Assembly (NCBI GenBank): GCA_002077065.1
Contig: NAJO01000018.1
Span: 372,001-436,000 of the forward strand
Origin: Cryoendolithus antarcticus
Taxonomy: Eukaryota; Ascomycota; Dothideomycetes; Cladosporiales; Cladosporiaceae
Reading direction: 5' to 3'
Length of the DNA: 64,000 nucleotides
In this document: positions 41,899 through 54,526 of the stretch, one piece after another
Position numbering within the stretch: position 1 is the stretch's first letter
Layout: each line of letters begins with the position of its first letter
Made by a program: the position numbers and the translations under genes
Notes under the pieces: generated by a model
What the model was told of the DNA's origin: nothing
Database searches by the model: none
What the model saw: the letters and a program-made list of their open reading frames with translations, nothing else

Positions 41899-44333
41899 TC
41901 ACCGCCTATACTCCCTCTCCCTCTCCCTCTCCGCCCCTCCCACCACCTGGCCCCCATTCTCCCTCTCCCGATCCCTCATCCTCTCCCTCCCAATCCTCCC
42001 CGCCTCCGTCCCATCATCCTCAACCAACTCCCCAAACCAAGCATGCTTCAACGCCTCCCTCGCCGTAATCCGCTTCTTCGGATCATACACGAAAATCTTC
42101 CCCAAAAGATCCAAAAACAGCTTGTTGAACGTCGTGGTCTGCGGGATGATGTCTTCCAGCCGCTTCATGGCGCGGACGAATTTTCGGGATTGCCGTGGGG
42201 TGTCGGAGAAGGGGTACGCGAGGTGCGAGTTTTTGAAGTATTTGGCGGCGGAGTTGCGGTCGGAGCGTTTGTGGGATTTCAGGACTTCGCGGATGAGGGA
42301 TTTGTCGATCGGGTTGCCTGTTACTGCCTGTGTTGTGCTTGTCAGTGACGACCTTCGAATAGAAAGGAAGGGGAAGACGTACCTCCATCATCGCGAGATG
42401 CTCTCCACAGTCGTGAGTCTGGAAAAGTGCATCTCCCGTCCAGCACTCAACTAAAATACAGCCGAGTGACCAGATGTCGATTGGGTGACTCCAGCCTACT
42501 CTTGTATCAGCATATCAATCAGCAATCCACATCTATGCTGGACGACTCACCAATACCCAGTATGATTTCGGGTGCGCGATAATGCCTCGTACTCACAACA
42601 CTACTGTGATACTCATCATCAAACGTCGCACTCCCAAAATCAATCAGATTGATCTGCGGCTGCAGCAACACCCTCCTGAACTTTGCGCTCCTAGCCGTCA
42701 AAGTACTCGAGCTGGGTATATTGCGATTATACGTGAATGTTTGGTACGTATGATTGAGTAGCAGAATATTTTCCGGTTTGAGATCCGTGTGTATAAGGTT
42801 GAGGTCGTGGAGGAAGGCTATGGAGCCCAGTAGTTGTCGTGCAAATGCCTGGATATGTGAGCCGGGGAAGGGGACGAAGCCCCCGGATTTGAGGAAGTCG
42901 AAGACAGAGAGGCCAAGGAGCGGGGTGACTATGCAGATGTGGCCGCGCCAGTCGAAGCAGTCTCGCAATTGTATGCAGCGGTAGCGGTTGTGTTCGTCTG
43001 CTGCGCGGAGGGTCTGCAGTACGCGAAGTTCGATGCGTGAGGCGTCTCGGTACTGCATTGAAGTTAGTGGGAGTCAGGTGTAGGAAGGACGGCAACGCAT
43101 ACCTTCGGCACCGCTCGAATGATCTTGACAGCAACCTCTGATCGTCGCTCAGTGTCAAGAGCTTTGACTACCTTGCCGAATGTGCCCTGGCCAAGCAGGT
43201 TGATCAAGCTGTACTTATCGCCCAGCTTGCTCCCCTCGTTGATGATGTAGTGCCCATCCTCGTCGTCGATCTTGTCGTTGTGCTTGTATCGCTGTTGTTC
43301 CTGTCAGCCTCGCAGTCACATGTATTGCCTTTTTATGATCACTCACATCACGGATTTGCGGCACCTGCACCTCCTTCTGCTTCCTCCCCTGCTTCGGCGG
43401 CGGTATGTACTCGCCATACTCCGCCAGATACCCTCGCGGCCCAGCCCTCTCAACCTCCTGCTTCTTACGCTCTTGCTCAGACGTCCTCGTAGTCCGCTTT
43501 CGCTTCTGTCCAACCTGCGCGCCATCAAGCCTGTTAGACTCACTGACCTGCGATCCAAGACTAGTAGGCGCAGTAGTGGCTTGCAGACTATCGGTGGAAT
43601 GTCCATTGGAGTACGAGTACGGTGTTCGTGTCTCGCTGTAGGTTGGTACATCAGCTGTACTGCCATTCACTTTTCTTCGCTTGCCGGCGTGTTGTGCTGG
43701 TGCTGCAGCTGCGCCGTCGGTAGCAGGTGGATGTGGTTGTTGCGCCGAAGTTGCTGCAGGCGCCGGACTGTCATCATCGTGTATAGTGATGATCTCCTTC
43801 GGGGGATGCCCGCCAAAGAACTCAACCCAATCCACGTCGTCATTGTGTCTCCTCTTCCTCCCTCTCTCAGCACTGTGCTCCTCTGGCTCCAACTCTCGTT
43901 TCCGATCTTGCGGCATCTCATAGACTACCGGCTGCTGCTGTTGCGGTGGTGGCCTCGAGATCACAGCAGGGTCCGGCAAGTGCCTCTGGTGTTGACTTGT
44001 CCTACTGACAGTCCTCCTCAAGTCCTCACTACTCACAGCCTGCGCCAACGTATTCCCGTACGTATACTCTCCCCTTCCACTCGACTGCCTCGCCCCGGAT
44101 TGAACACTACTCGGCGCTCTCGCAGCCGCGTACGGCTGTCCACCAGCCAAGTTGGAGGGCGGCCGCGCAGGCAAGTTGTGGTAAGTATAGCTATTGCTCA
44201 AGTTCGAAGAGGGTCGTGGTGGTGGATGTAGCCGTTGTGAAGGGCTGACGTACTGGTGGCTGCCAGCTAAGGCGTAAGAAGAGGAGTGAGGTCCCGGCGC
44301 ATGTGTCTGCGTGAGTGTCTGGGGCGTGGACAT
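41899..44333 (-). CDS. KNS1: LAMMER (CLK-type) dual-specificity protein kinase
   Basis: Five exons: 44333-43347, 43291-43103, 43052-42551, 42495-42383 and 42327-41899. The introns are 55, 50, 55 and 55 bases, all phases agree, and the product is 739 residues. The first 329 residues are disordered, with basic nuclear-localisation-like runs ([22 protein letters not shown]). The kinase domain shows the glycine loop [17 protein letters not shown] (Lys), [11 protein letters not shown] (catalytic Asp), LIDFGSATF (the DFG position) and STRHYRAPE. The signature EHLAMME, cut by the last intron, is the LAMMER motif, and the C-lobe insert GNPIDKSL fits the family. LAMMER kinases phosphorylate SR splicing factors and affect stress, growth and filamentation. 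The C-terminal tail is Arg/Glu-rich from a (CTCTCC)n microsatellite near 41915. Confidence 0.93.
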
Positions 44334-45597
44334 GTCTATTTCGACACGCTGTTCAGTGCATCACATTGGCTACCCTCGAGCTTGTGGGCTGAGGCTGTCA
44401 GGCTTCTCCGCGGTGCGGGAGGGGTCGGAGGAGGTGACGGTGTGGAGTTCTGGCTCGTGCAAGACGTCGTCGCGGTGGGAGGTTGTCGGCGGTGGAGACG
44501 GGTGGTGTCGTGTGGTGTTAGACGCCGGTGCACGCCGCAATGCTGCGCGGTGCTGTGCGTGCTGATTGTAGTACAATTGGGGTTGAATACTGGCAAGGGA
44601 TGGACGTGTCGAGTGAGGCCGTAGTCGGTTGGTGAACGGGGAGGGCGAGTTGCAGAGATTCGTGTCTTGTGCCTTGATGTCGGGTCCGATGCTCGCTCTA
44701 CGCTCGGCTCAGACTCTGCAGCACCTCTCCACAACACACACAATCGAGATCAAGGTATGCTCAGGCAGCAGAAGTATGCAGAGTGTTCGTCACAATGGCA
44801 TCGTACAATATTGACAGGCAAAGCATTGCCGGAGCAGGCATTACGAATCGTGTGTCTCGTTGCGATATCTCCCGCTGTCAGCTGCTACGTCCGACCGCGC
44901 TCGTGCAGAGGATCATTGAATACGCATAGCCGCCCTGACATGCTTTCCGTGCAGTACATGCTGACATGGCCTTGTCCACAAGGGAGCATTGGTTACTACC
45001 TTTGCTCGCGCCAGCACAGATATCTATCATATGCCTTCATGTCCTGTTCAATCCTGTGTTCAGCCCGAGACAAGCCAAGGTCACGAAACCGTGAAATGTA
45101 CCCGCTTCAGCGTCACACCACACATCGCGGTTCGATGGTTATGATGCCGTTGCCGACAAAGACCGGCTGTACGCGTGATGGCATATCACCAAGAATGCAC
45201 GACGGTGAGAAACAGACAACGAATGATGTCGACAGGCATATGACTGCACGAGCGGTTGCTCGCTACCTTTCAGACCCAGGCATCATAGCAGTGCTCTCAG
45301 ATGGTGTCCAAGTACCACGTAAGGTACTTACTCCACAAGTGGTGCCGACTGACCGTCCAATACAGTCGAATATTGAGCTCCTGTGAGGATTCAATGTATT
45401 GCAAGCCAATTGTACTCTCAGGGTATACACTCCATGCACCACCCCGATGCTCTGATCGAGCGCCTATGAATGCTCAACACCCAATGCCTTGTACCCTGTG
45501 TCCATTGCCCGATGCCCAGTGCACCCATGTCGCTATGCCGCCAAAGTCGCTCACTCGTACAACCCTCGCTTGAACATTAGCCACTCTCACCGTCCCC
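44334..45597. other. Intergenic, no supported gene
   Basis: About 1.26 kb. A plus-strand frame of 239 codons (44667-45386) is the longest unexplained one, but it has no domain, biased Cys/Arg/His content and no good start context, so it is not called. The rest is kinase promoter and channel 3' region. Confidence 0.45.
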
Positions 45598-48500
45598 TCA
45601 AAGCGCAATCAAATCAACATTACTAAAGTCCGGCGGACTTCTCTCAAACGTCGCCCTCCCTTTCCGATCCAATCCAGTCCCCTCATTACTCATCTCGAGA
45701 TGCTTACTGACAGCCTTGCCCCTCCGAATCTCATCGTCACTGATACCCAGAGCGTCCTTAGGCAGCCAGATCACCGGCTTCCTGGCCCTCAGCGCACTAT
45801 GCTGAAACGCATACCGCACAAGCAGATCCCTCTCATCTGGCGTCAAGTCCTCCAACTCATCCGCATAACCCGCAAACAGCACATCAGCAACAGTCTTCTG
45901 CGCCTCGATATCGTTATCTGCGCCTCTGGAAACGGCGGCTTGTAAGCCGTTGGCTTCAGCAAGACGGGCTTCGACGCGACGGTTCGCGTCGCGCATGGTT
46001 TGCTCGACCAGGTCTTCGGCCATGCCTGTGACTTTCAGGGCGGGCTTGACGACCGGCTCGGTGAGTTTCAGCACGCCGGCGCCTGTGTCTTTTGCGGCTT
46101 GGCGCCAGCGGTCGCTCTTAATCCATGAGGACTGTGCTGGGGGTTGATCTGGGGTATTGTGGCCCGCATTACGGTGCCAGGAATCGCGAGAGGGGGATTG
46201 AAAATTGTGGTAGGAGTCGTGTGAGGGCTTGCTGTTCAGGCCTGGATGGCTGCGTCGACGTGCGATGTCTTCGGCTTCTTTGCGTGTGGCTGCTTCGTCT
46301 TGGGCGGTCTCGGCTCGCTCCCTGTCCTCGAGCTGGTGCTCGACGCCAGGTGCCGATGAATCTTCGTCTTCCTGAGCTGCTGAGTCAAACTTCGATGCTT
46401 GTGCGCGCGCGAACTCTTCATCGCGGATGACGGCGTCGTCTTCGAGTGTGATCGGCAGGTAGCGAAGGAGTGGGGCGAAGGTCTGGTTGAGCATGAAGTG
46501 GTAAATCACCGTGAATACCCCCACGATGATTATAATGATGCCTTGAGGGACGCAAGAGGCATTTAGATTTTGGTCTCTGGCCAGGAAGAAGAACCCGGCA
46601 AGGCAGACTTCCATGACGTACAGTCCCGTGAAGAGTTGATTGACAGCCTGGGGAAACAGCACGCCGCCGGTGTCTTCTCGGAAGCGGTAGACGTACAGCA
46701 CGTTGTACCTGTATACGATCCAGTACAGCCCGAAGATGATGATCATGAAGAACATGATCAACGGAGCAATGACGCTGTAGATGATGCCGATGACAGCAAA
46801 ATTTGTGAAGGGCGGAAAGAAAGATCCCCACTCCACCTCCGGAAGCGTAGTCTGCCGTCTCCATTTCGCTCGCGGCGTGCTGTCGAGCAGCGGACCCAGG
46901 ACGAACCACCCGAAGAGCGTACCCACCTGAAGCAGAGCGCTGGCCGAGTTCGACAGACCCTGGATCGTCAGGTATGAGAAGAAGTAATTGGCAGCTTTCG
47001 GCATGGTCTGCGCAAGATTACTGGCGATGCCCAGTGGATCACTTGCAGCCTTCGAGAAGAATGAGAGAAGTCCACCAGATATCGACACCACCAGAAAAAT
47101 CTGGGTGAACAGGAAGACAAAGTACCAGCCCTGTACGCCAGTCTCGCGAGCACTGCCAGTGGACACACCCTGGAGCTTAACCAGGAAGCGGTAGATGATC
47201 GGGACCAGGACAAGCACGATCTGTACGATCGCAGGCGGTAGCACACCAGAGACGATACTTTTGGCTGCAGTTGGCCATGTGGTCAAGAAGCCCAGCCAAG
47301 ATATCTGCGTCGAAACGACATTGATGTTCGCCAATAGCGAGGAGAATGTTACTGGTATCGCATAGAAGATCACCAGTCCGACACTGATCGCCACAACGAT
47401 GGAGAATCTGATGTACCGCTCCCACCACTTGATCGACATGTTATCCCAGAGCACGTCGTTCGGGCTTATCTCGACGGTGCGAGGCGACATGTGGTTTGGT
47501 ACATGGTGGCTCACTGCTTGGCAGGCCATGTGTGCAGCAACTTGGTGGTTGAATTGGATGAAGGCGCTGTTCATGAAGGGGTACTTCTCGACGTTGTTCT
47601 GGTCTGCTTGGATCTCGAGATTGAGACGAGCGACCTCGCGGCGAAGGTAGTAGATACGATCTACTTGCTTGCCCATGAGGGGAAGTGATGGGAACCAAGT
47701 TTGGTCAACAATCGGTAGGCGCATCGTTTCGCGGTCCTTAGCCGCGATGTACGTCCGCCACAGGGCGTCTTCGTCTTTATCGTCGTCGAAGTCTGGGCTG
47801 AGTGCCTCGGGATATACTTCCTTGACTTCTTCTGCTTTGTCCTTTTTCCAGAATTGAAGCTTCTCCGCCCACTTACTGCCGGAATCCTTCTGCTCTGGGT
47901 TGGCCTTCAGATCCGGCGAATTGTCGATAGCAGAGGAATCGACCGCCGTCTCTGAGCTGTCTCGCAGTGGAACCTCGTCGGAATTCTTGCTTGGAACAGG
48001 TGGACGATCATTGTTTGTCACTTCCTCTCCCCGTTTCTCCTTTACCTTGCCGTCCATGCCCACCTTGATGTTCCCATTGCCCATTGATGTAAGCTCCCGC
48101 GCCTCTTCAAGCTTCTCCTTGCTCGCGCCTTCCTTCTTCATCTTCTTAAGATGCTTCGTCCGGCACAGCTTGATCAAATTCGTCTCAGCGTCTTCGAGGC
48201 TCTTAGCGAACATATCCCTGAGCGATATTTTGTCGGCCAGTTCATCGAAGTTGCGGTTGATCCAGATGTTTCTGATCCCTCCCGGAAAGACATCGTACAG
48301 ACCATCGAGTGCCTCGGTAGTCAGCCACTTCTTCGGAATGCCCGTGACAAGAACCGTGGTGGCCGAGGCGCGGATGCGATGCTGTGGACTCGTTAAGTAC
48401 GCCTGTCGAACGCGAATGTAGCCGCGCAGCTCCTTGAAGATCACATAGCACACGTAGATAACAACAGTAATCGCCAAGAACAGATGTGCCCAGAGTCTGT

Positions 48501-49043
48501 GACCCGTGTACTCCGGCGCCACATTTGAAATTGAGAGGATCGAGATACCTTGGGACTCTGTATCGCCGCCCGAGAAGCGATTGATGGGAAGCAGGATAGG
48601 TAGGAGCAGTAATGCTAGGGGTACGAAGATCTTCAACAGCATGCGTAGGTATCGTAGAAAGAAGTACGCATCGAGACCACTCTTCTGGATGAACTGCAGG
48701 CTCGGCGTTACGAAAATGGGCTTGAGCCATGCTATGACTCCGTGGGGCGGAGGAGTGACCCGCTCGCGTTCGGGGACGAGATATGTGCGCGGGCGACTGT
48801 GATGTGTGAGTATGCCGCGATGTCTCCCTGAAGGTCTGCCTGGACTCACTATATCCGTGACAGCCGCCATCGCAGCAGAACAAATGCGAATGTCTGTACG
48901 CCGAATGAAGCAGATGCGATGCCTATGGCTCCGATGAGTGCACCCCAGGTGATGTGTTCGGCTGCCAATGCTGCTCCTGAGTTGCCGTTGAGCAGACTGC
49001 CCCAGCTGGCACTGGTCGCCGTAGCACTCGGTGCGGTCGACAT
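45598..49043 (-). CDS. CSC1/OSCA-like calcium-permeable stress-gated cation channel (RSN1/DUF221 family)
   Basis: Two exons, 49043-48850 and 48796-45598, joined over a 53-base intron (gtgagt/tcacag) inside a Tyr codon, give 1130 residues. The N-terminal helix (ITWGALIGAIGIASASFGV) and the following RPRTYLVPERERV belong to the RSN1 N-terminal domain, with two more helices by residue 170. The cytosolic PHM7-type domain contains VLVTGIPKKWLT and a long charged insert of about 120 residues rich in Lys, Glu and Ser. The pore block from about residue 535 has FLTTWPTAAKSIVSGVLPP and at least seven further helices. A C-terminal PHM7_ext module ends with KPVIWLPKDALGISDDEI. This superfamily forms mechanosensitive or osmosensitive cation channels in the plasma or endosomal membrane. 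The upstream open frame to 49107 is ignored because the spliced start restores the first helix. Confidence 0.9.
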
Positions 49044-49760
49044 GCTGTGCTCCGTTCACGTTACCCGGGCGGCGGCCTTCAAATGTACTGAACGCCCCCT
49101 CTTTCAAGGCGAATGCATGCCCTGTGCCTTGACAGTCGACTTGGCTTCATCAGGGTTCTGATGCAGGACGATATTATGAGTGTAATTTGCCGGCCAGCCG
49201 TGCTCAGGTGGTATTAGGTAGGAGGCGCGATGGCGAACGACAGAATGAACATTGTCACAGGAGATGCTATTGACCACAATGAATGCAAGAGCGGCCAGAC
49301 CTTGGAATTGTCCTTATGCATGAGGTCCGTGGCCAATGCCTATGCATGCGCGACCGCGCGCCAGCTATGTCACGGTGAAATAAGGGAAGGCGCTTCTCCA
49401 CGCGCCTGCCGCCGTTTGGAACTCTATCTTGGCCGTTTCATGTGGACTGCGATGCAAAGTTTTGACAGGTCGTGAGATGGTGAGCGAGTATTATCAGTGA
49501 CTTTCATTAAGACACAGTACGTTGTGTCCGTGGGCTCAATGTGCGAGTATTTTTGCAATGATTCCACTTCTACAAGGTGTTAACGGTATGAAGTGGCTGT
49601 CGGAAATCTTGTTCGACCCATGTACTCGCAGCGCCACGTCGTGCAAGCGAGACGCGTCTATCGACGCCCAATCGACTGCATCGTAGAAGGTATAATTTCC
49701 TTGATCTCTCAGGAGTTCTTCGACTGCAGCACCAACAGGCCTCATCTCAGGATACGGATT
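49044..49760. other. Intergenic, no supported gene
   Basis: About 720 bases with small frames only: promoter of the channel gene and 3' side of the nuclease gene. Confidence 0.5.
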
Positions 49761-50900
49761 TCATCCATCTCCCGCGATCTCGACTCCTTCAAAAGCGAAC
49801 GATGCCTGGATCGGAACATGATCACTTGGTCCTCGATCGCCAGGCGTTGCTAAAATGCTAGCAGCAGTGCAGCTCGCAGCTAGACTGGGCGTGCACATGA
49901 TCATGTCGACGCGATCGCAACTGCTACCGAACGGTCTGCCTCGTGGGTAGTATGAGTAAGCTTTTGTGCTCGGGTGGAGGTTGCGGAAGACATCGACCAT
50001 GCCAAGACCGATCATCCGTGAAGGGGGCACATCATCTGGTGGAGGCTGATCGTCACCCGCCGGAGCCTTACAAGCCGGCCTGGCAATAAATCGCCTCTCG
50101 AAGTCTTGACGATTCGACACATGCTGCTGCGGAGAAGTCCTGAGGTTCGGGTGGCTGTCAAGAGGAGCACGAGCGATATTGATGTCCCCAGCAACGATCA
50201 CCTCGTATCTTTCACTCACGAGCTTGCGACATTCAGCAGCAAGCAGAGCGTGGACAGCAAGCTTACGATCATGTCTCGTGCCCTTCACTTCTCCTATGGA
50301 CGCGTCCTTGTACGGATTGTTAGTCCCATTCACCATGTAGACATTGTAGATCGCCATCTTGGGCACATCGCCGACAGCTTTGGTCTCGATGACCGAGAAG
50401 CGTCCCTCCTGATCCCAAGCTACATCGCGAACGCGCTCGACATACTTTTCGGAAAAGTCCTTCCGAACGATGCTGCATACACCATAGACCTTGCCTCCGA
50501 AGCCTCGAGTGTTGTGTGGATCCTTGGGCAGCGTGAAGTGAGCCACATAGTCCGGCGTACCTTCAGCCTCGCCAGCTTGACGTGAGACAGCGCGTTGTAC
50601 AGCACGACGAGTCTGCGTATCATCTGCTCGAGTCTTGACTTCCTGCAAGAACAGGAAAGTCGGCCAACTGTGTGATCTCAGGAAGTCTCTGAGGGACGGA
50701 GAGGTAGCATCTGACGACGATTGAGGCTTTGTCGTTGACTTGAAGAAAGACTTGATCGATCGGTGGATGAACGGGCCAATTCCATTGACGTTCCAGCTAT
50801 ATAAGTCGACCGTGACAGATGCCTTTGTCGCAGGAGGGGCTGGAATCTCCGCTGCTAGCTTTCTCCGCTTCAGAGGTGGCGGCGAAACCGCGCCGGTCAT
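49761..50900 (-). CDS. ExoIII/APE1-like endonuclease-exonuclease-phosphatase family protein
   Basis: One exon of 379 residues. The family motifs occur in order. DLYSWNVNGIG supplies the active-site Asn, FLFLQEVKTR the metal-binding Glu, YNVYMVNG the catalytic Tyr region and VIVAGDINIA the Asp-x-Asn pair. SCDRVDMIMC follows, and GPSDHVPI supplies the closing Asp-His. This is the DNase I-like fold of AP endonucleases and exonuclease III, so DNA repair is likely. A PPLKRRKL stretch near the N-terminus could be a nuclear signal. The region between the GDIN and RVD motifs has an unusually long insert (about 260-310) rich in Pro and Asp. The protein is compact compared with fungal Apn2 and lacks the C-terminal zinc finger, so it may be a separate fungal subfamily. 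Confidence 0.85.
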   Translation of the reverse strand: MTGAVSPPPLKRRKLAAEIPAPPATKASVTVDLYSWNVNGIGPFIHRSIKSFFKSTTKPQSSSDATSPSLRDFLRSHSWPTFLFLQEVKTRADDTQTRRAVQRAVSRQAGEAEGTPDYVAHFTLPKDPHNTRGFGGKVYGVCSIVRKDFSEKYVERVRDVAWDQEGRFSVIETKAVGDVPKMAIYNVYMVNGTNNPYKDASIGEVKGTRHDRKLAVHALLAAECRKLVSERYEVIVAGDINIARAPLDSHPNLRTSPQQHVSNRQDFERRFIARPACKAPAGDDQPPPDDVPPSRMIGLGMVDVFRNLHPSTKAYSYYPRGRPFGSSCDRVDMIMCTPSLAASCTAASILATPGDRGPSDHVPIQASFAFEGVEIAGDG

Positions 50901-51397
50901 AGCTGGTGGAACTAGGAAAGCAATGCTGGGCCAAATAGAACTGTGTCAGGCTATCAACGAGATGAAGTATTTCGATCGCCGTTCCATTCTGTTGTTCCAC
51001 ATGCTGCAGCCATAATTTTGCAACGGAAGACACGAGCTGTTCAGAGGTGTTCACCTGCCTCCGTAACACAAATACATGAAGAGCAGCAAGAATCCTGTGT
51101 GGCAGGGGATGATGATGGCTTGGCGTTCCGTCGTTTGGCTCTCCGAGGCAGTATAGTGAGTGTTGTACAGCGTATCGTTGGTGACCGTCCCCTTGATCCA
51201 AGTCGTGGCAGACCGCGTGCTACATGACTCGCGCCCGAATATTGCTCTCGTGATGCCAAGTCAAACTCGCTCCATGCTACTTGGTCATCAGTTATACAAG
51301 CTCAATCACCTCTTTCAGAGTGTCCTGACGATCCGCAGTGTCGTGGGCTGCGTGGAGTCGCGAAGAAGGAATAACTGATCTCGTCCCTCGCATCAAA
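50901..51397. promoter_or_regulatory. Divergent promoter region between the ExoIII-like gene and SRP19
   Basis: About 500 bases between genes pointing apart. No specific element can be identified with confidence. Confidence 0.35.
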
Positions 51398-52317
51398 ATG
51401 GCAAACCCACGAATAGAAGAAGTCGACGACGTCTCCGACCCCGAGGAGGTCGACCTCGAGGAAGCCTTTGACTTCGCTCGACCTGGTCAGAACACTCTTG
51501 CGCCTGCCAGCGATCCGTCTCAGTCTCGCCTGGACCCGGACGTCATGCAGCAAATGCTGGCGAATCAAAGCGGCGCGAACCCACAGATGAACGAAAAGGA
51601 GCGGCTGCAGCGAGAACGGCAAGCAACAGAGAGTGCGAAGCAGTATCAATGTCTCTATCCTGTGTACTTCGATGCGTCACGGTCACGAGAAGAGGGAAGG
51701 AGGGTGAAGATGGAGGATGCTGTGGACTGTCCGCTGGCTAGGGAGATCGTGGAGGCACTGCAGTACATTGGCGATTCGCAGAACATCCCGTTCAGAGTTG
51801 TATTCGAGCCGCACAAGTCCCATCCGAAGGACTGGGCGAATCCCGGGAGGATACGGGTGCTGGTGAAGAAGGATGGAAAGGCTGTGGACACGAAGGTGAA
51901 GAACAGTGAGTTGTAAGCCGAATATCAATTTCCGATTCATGGCTGACCTGCATACAAGAGCATCATCTATACAAGCTCGTCGCAGACTATCTGAAAGCGC
52001 ACCCGACAAACGAGAACTCCCCCATGAAGATGCAAATGCGTGGTCTACCTCCACAAAAGGAGAAGATCCCACCACCTGCTGTACCGAGAGGTTTCAAAAT
52101 CAGCTCTATCTTGCCTCTGCACTCGCCTGCGCTTTCCGGCGGCGGTGTTAGTGATAATATGATGCAAGACATGATGAAGGAGCTACAAAATGCTGGTGGC
52201 GGGCAGGGCATGCCAAGTCTGCCGGCAGGTCTTAGCAACATGATGGGCGGAGGTGGCGCGGGAGGAGGTGCTGGTGGCGGTGGAGCTGTACAGAAGAAAG
52301 ACAAGAAGAAGCGATGA
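51398..52317 (+). CDS. SEC65: Signal recognition particle subunit SRP19
   Basis: Two exons, 51398-51905 and 51959-52317, with a 53-base intron (gtgagt/acaag, phase 1), give 288 residues. SRP19 binds the tips of SRP RNA helices 6 and 8 and helps load SRP54 for co-translational targeting. The RNA-binding domain begins at CLYPVYFDASRSREEGRR and runs through CPLAREIVEAL and the strand FEPHKSHPKDWANPGRIRV, ending with HHLYKLVADYLKAHP after the intron. The first 80 residues are acidic and low complexity, unlike the short mammalian protein but usual in fungi. The C-terminus is Gly-rich followed by a Lys run. The start at 51398 (MANPRIEEVDD) is the first ATG that avoids upstream sequence of random composition. 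Confidence 0.92.
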
Positions 52318-54526
52318 GATTGGACGGTACGATGTGCGCGGTATGTTTCCAGAACGCAGGTCCTTCGTGTGGCACCCTCCTGCAGACCTGGAATCAATGT
52401 GGAGGTCGATCGATGGGATTAAGGCCGCACTGGAGCCTAGCCGTGAGTTACTTCTCGGCCCCAACATACATCACTCGCAACGACACTGAGCTGCTCTAAG
52501 AAGGAAGCTACAGGGATAGTGCATGGAACTGGGCGCTGCAACCTTGTCCCGAGTGACACAGCTTGTGGGAGTGCCGGAAGGCAGACTCACTATGGCCGAT
52601 AATCTGGACAGAGGAGTGGTCTGCCATGGCACACCGGCGAGATCGAAGCTCGCGCTCTTGGTCGCATAGGTGGTCTAGCAATCTAAAGGATGTAATTAGT
52701 AGCTCGCGCTCTTGTTCGCATAGGCGGCCTAGCATTCTAAAGGGTGTGACTAGAAGCCTGCAATGATGATAGGGTACGATGCAGCGTCGACGATGGCTCC
52801 ATTACGCCGGCAAAACTATGCCGTGAATATATTACGCTTCACTGGCTTTCGGATTCCTTAGTGCATTGGCGAGTCGCGCCTGTCCGTCCCAGCAGATGAA
52901 GCTCCAGAATCCACCACCGTACATGATGCACATCATTTCTAGCGAACTATAACGAAGCTCCATCCCTACTAGACTCAACTTTGTGAGCTTGCGTTCACTG
53001 CCTATATCGATTCCTAACCTGAAGTGCTGCTAGAATCAGCGAAAGACCCCGACGCCCGAGGAGATGATCGTATGTCACGATATAGCCGGCCGCTCATCCC
53101 TCACATCGGCACATCATGGAGGTGAAGTCTGGTACAGTTCGGGCCGTATTCGGTTCGGCAACCCGAAGGTCGGCAAGCGCTAACTCTTTCCACACCTCAT
53201 GCCTTGGAGAAGGGTCATCTTCGGAAAGCATATTCCCATGGCAAGCTTGGCAGCGATGGGGAGAATTTTCCACGAACAGCAATCGCGTGGCTAATCTAAT
53301 CTGTCCCACGCCAGGTCGAACTCCTGACCACATGCTGGAGAAGCGGACCGATCTTTGCTGAGCCACCAGCACCCCATACCCTTCTCGCATCTAGCGCGCG
53401 ACGCTGTCCTGCGCTGTGTGGATCCATCTCTTAAGTCCACATCACCGTCGACTCTTGGACTCTTATCTCTCCGGTGGTGGACGTGGGGAAGCTATGGAGG
53501 AAAATCCGTGTAGCCGCGAGAGTGCATGCAGACCTATGCGCTACATATCACATCTCGCATCCCCATAGGCATAGGCCATACACATTATTGGCCCGAGACC
53601 ATGCACTTGACTCGCCCGCGCAGATCGGCATGACCTGGAGTGCGGGTTCATGCGGCTAAGCGGCCTTGGCAAGGCTTTTTGTCATCGTTATAGTGTTGCA
53701 TTTCCACGACAGACGTGGGCATATGAAGAAGTGAAGTGGGTTGTTTTCATGTCGTGTAACACTATCTAACCCGGCCCGCGGTCATGAGGCGTCGACATGA
53801 CCCAGTATACCGGAAATTGTGATCAATGATCGCGCGTGACAAGGCATACTGGGTAATGTGAGTTGACCAGAACATCGCACATTTGTACTACTTTGGTATG
53901 TTCTACTGCTGCCAACATTGCTTCATACCACATCGACAGTGCCCTATCATCGGCGTCAAAGACGTCACTGTCAAGCCGCAGTGTCATCCAGTCGCGCATT
54001 CCGCTGTCATTTCATGATGGATTGGCTGCACGGTATGGCGCAGAACCATCGTATTTCTAAATCCGCAACGTTTCCGACAAAGCGCGGCAGCCACACCAGT
54101 GCGTCAATCGAACGAGCAGTCAAACATCCGACCCTGCGCGATGCGTGCCGTCTCTCGCGGTCACAACTCCACCGCGGGCATGATCAACACTGCAACCACG
54201 AACCGAAGCAGGCGCCGCTGTCAGCCATTCGTTCTCAAACCGGCTCAGTTCCCCAAGAGTGAGGTCGAGGCCCAGCTCCACGGAATCGGGCCTGGCTGCG
54301 GCAGAGGCACCAGGCTTCGGGGCGCTTTCCCACTGTACCGGAATCGCACATAATGTTCTGTGCAGGGCGAGATGCAGTTGATGCGGAGCGCGGTAAAAGA
54401 TGGTTTACATTACTGCGTGTCGTGCTCTAGCTTCATTGCTTAGCGGACCAATCGCTTATGGGTTTCTTGGCATGGCGAGTCAGAGGTCTTTGAGATCGAT
54501 CACCGCAGATGACGTTCACTGAATAA
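52318..54526. other. Gene-poor stretch of about 2.2 kb
   Basis: No open frame here has a recognisable domain. The only structure I can support is the 54-base tandem duplication at 52647-52754. A short inverted sequence near 53310 (caggtcgaactcctg) resembles a B-box but has no A-box or cloverleaf partner. Confidence 0.45.
52647..52754. repeat. Tandem duplication, 54-base unit, two copies
   Basis: Copies at 52647-52700 and 52701-52754 both begin agctcgcgctctt, carry cgcatagg and ctagca, and end with a tagt- or taga-like tail. They differ at roughly ten positions. On the minus strand the unit would read as an 18-residue module (EQERELL-like), but the surrounding frame is short and not called as a gene. 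Confidence 0.7.

Noticed and set aside
43272..44231. 319-codon plus-strand frame
   Set aside because: Antisense to the disordered first exon of the LAMMER kinase; no domain.
44667..45386. 239-codon plus-strand frame in an intergenic region
   Set aside because: No domain, random-looking composition and no splice or homology support.
53305..53335. B-box-like gtcgaactcc
   Set aside because: No A-box or cloverleaf upstream within tRNA distance.
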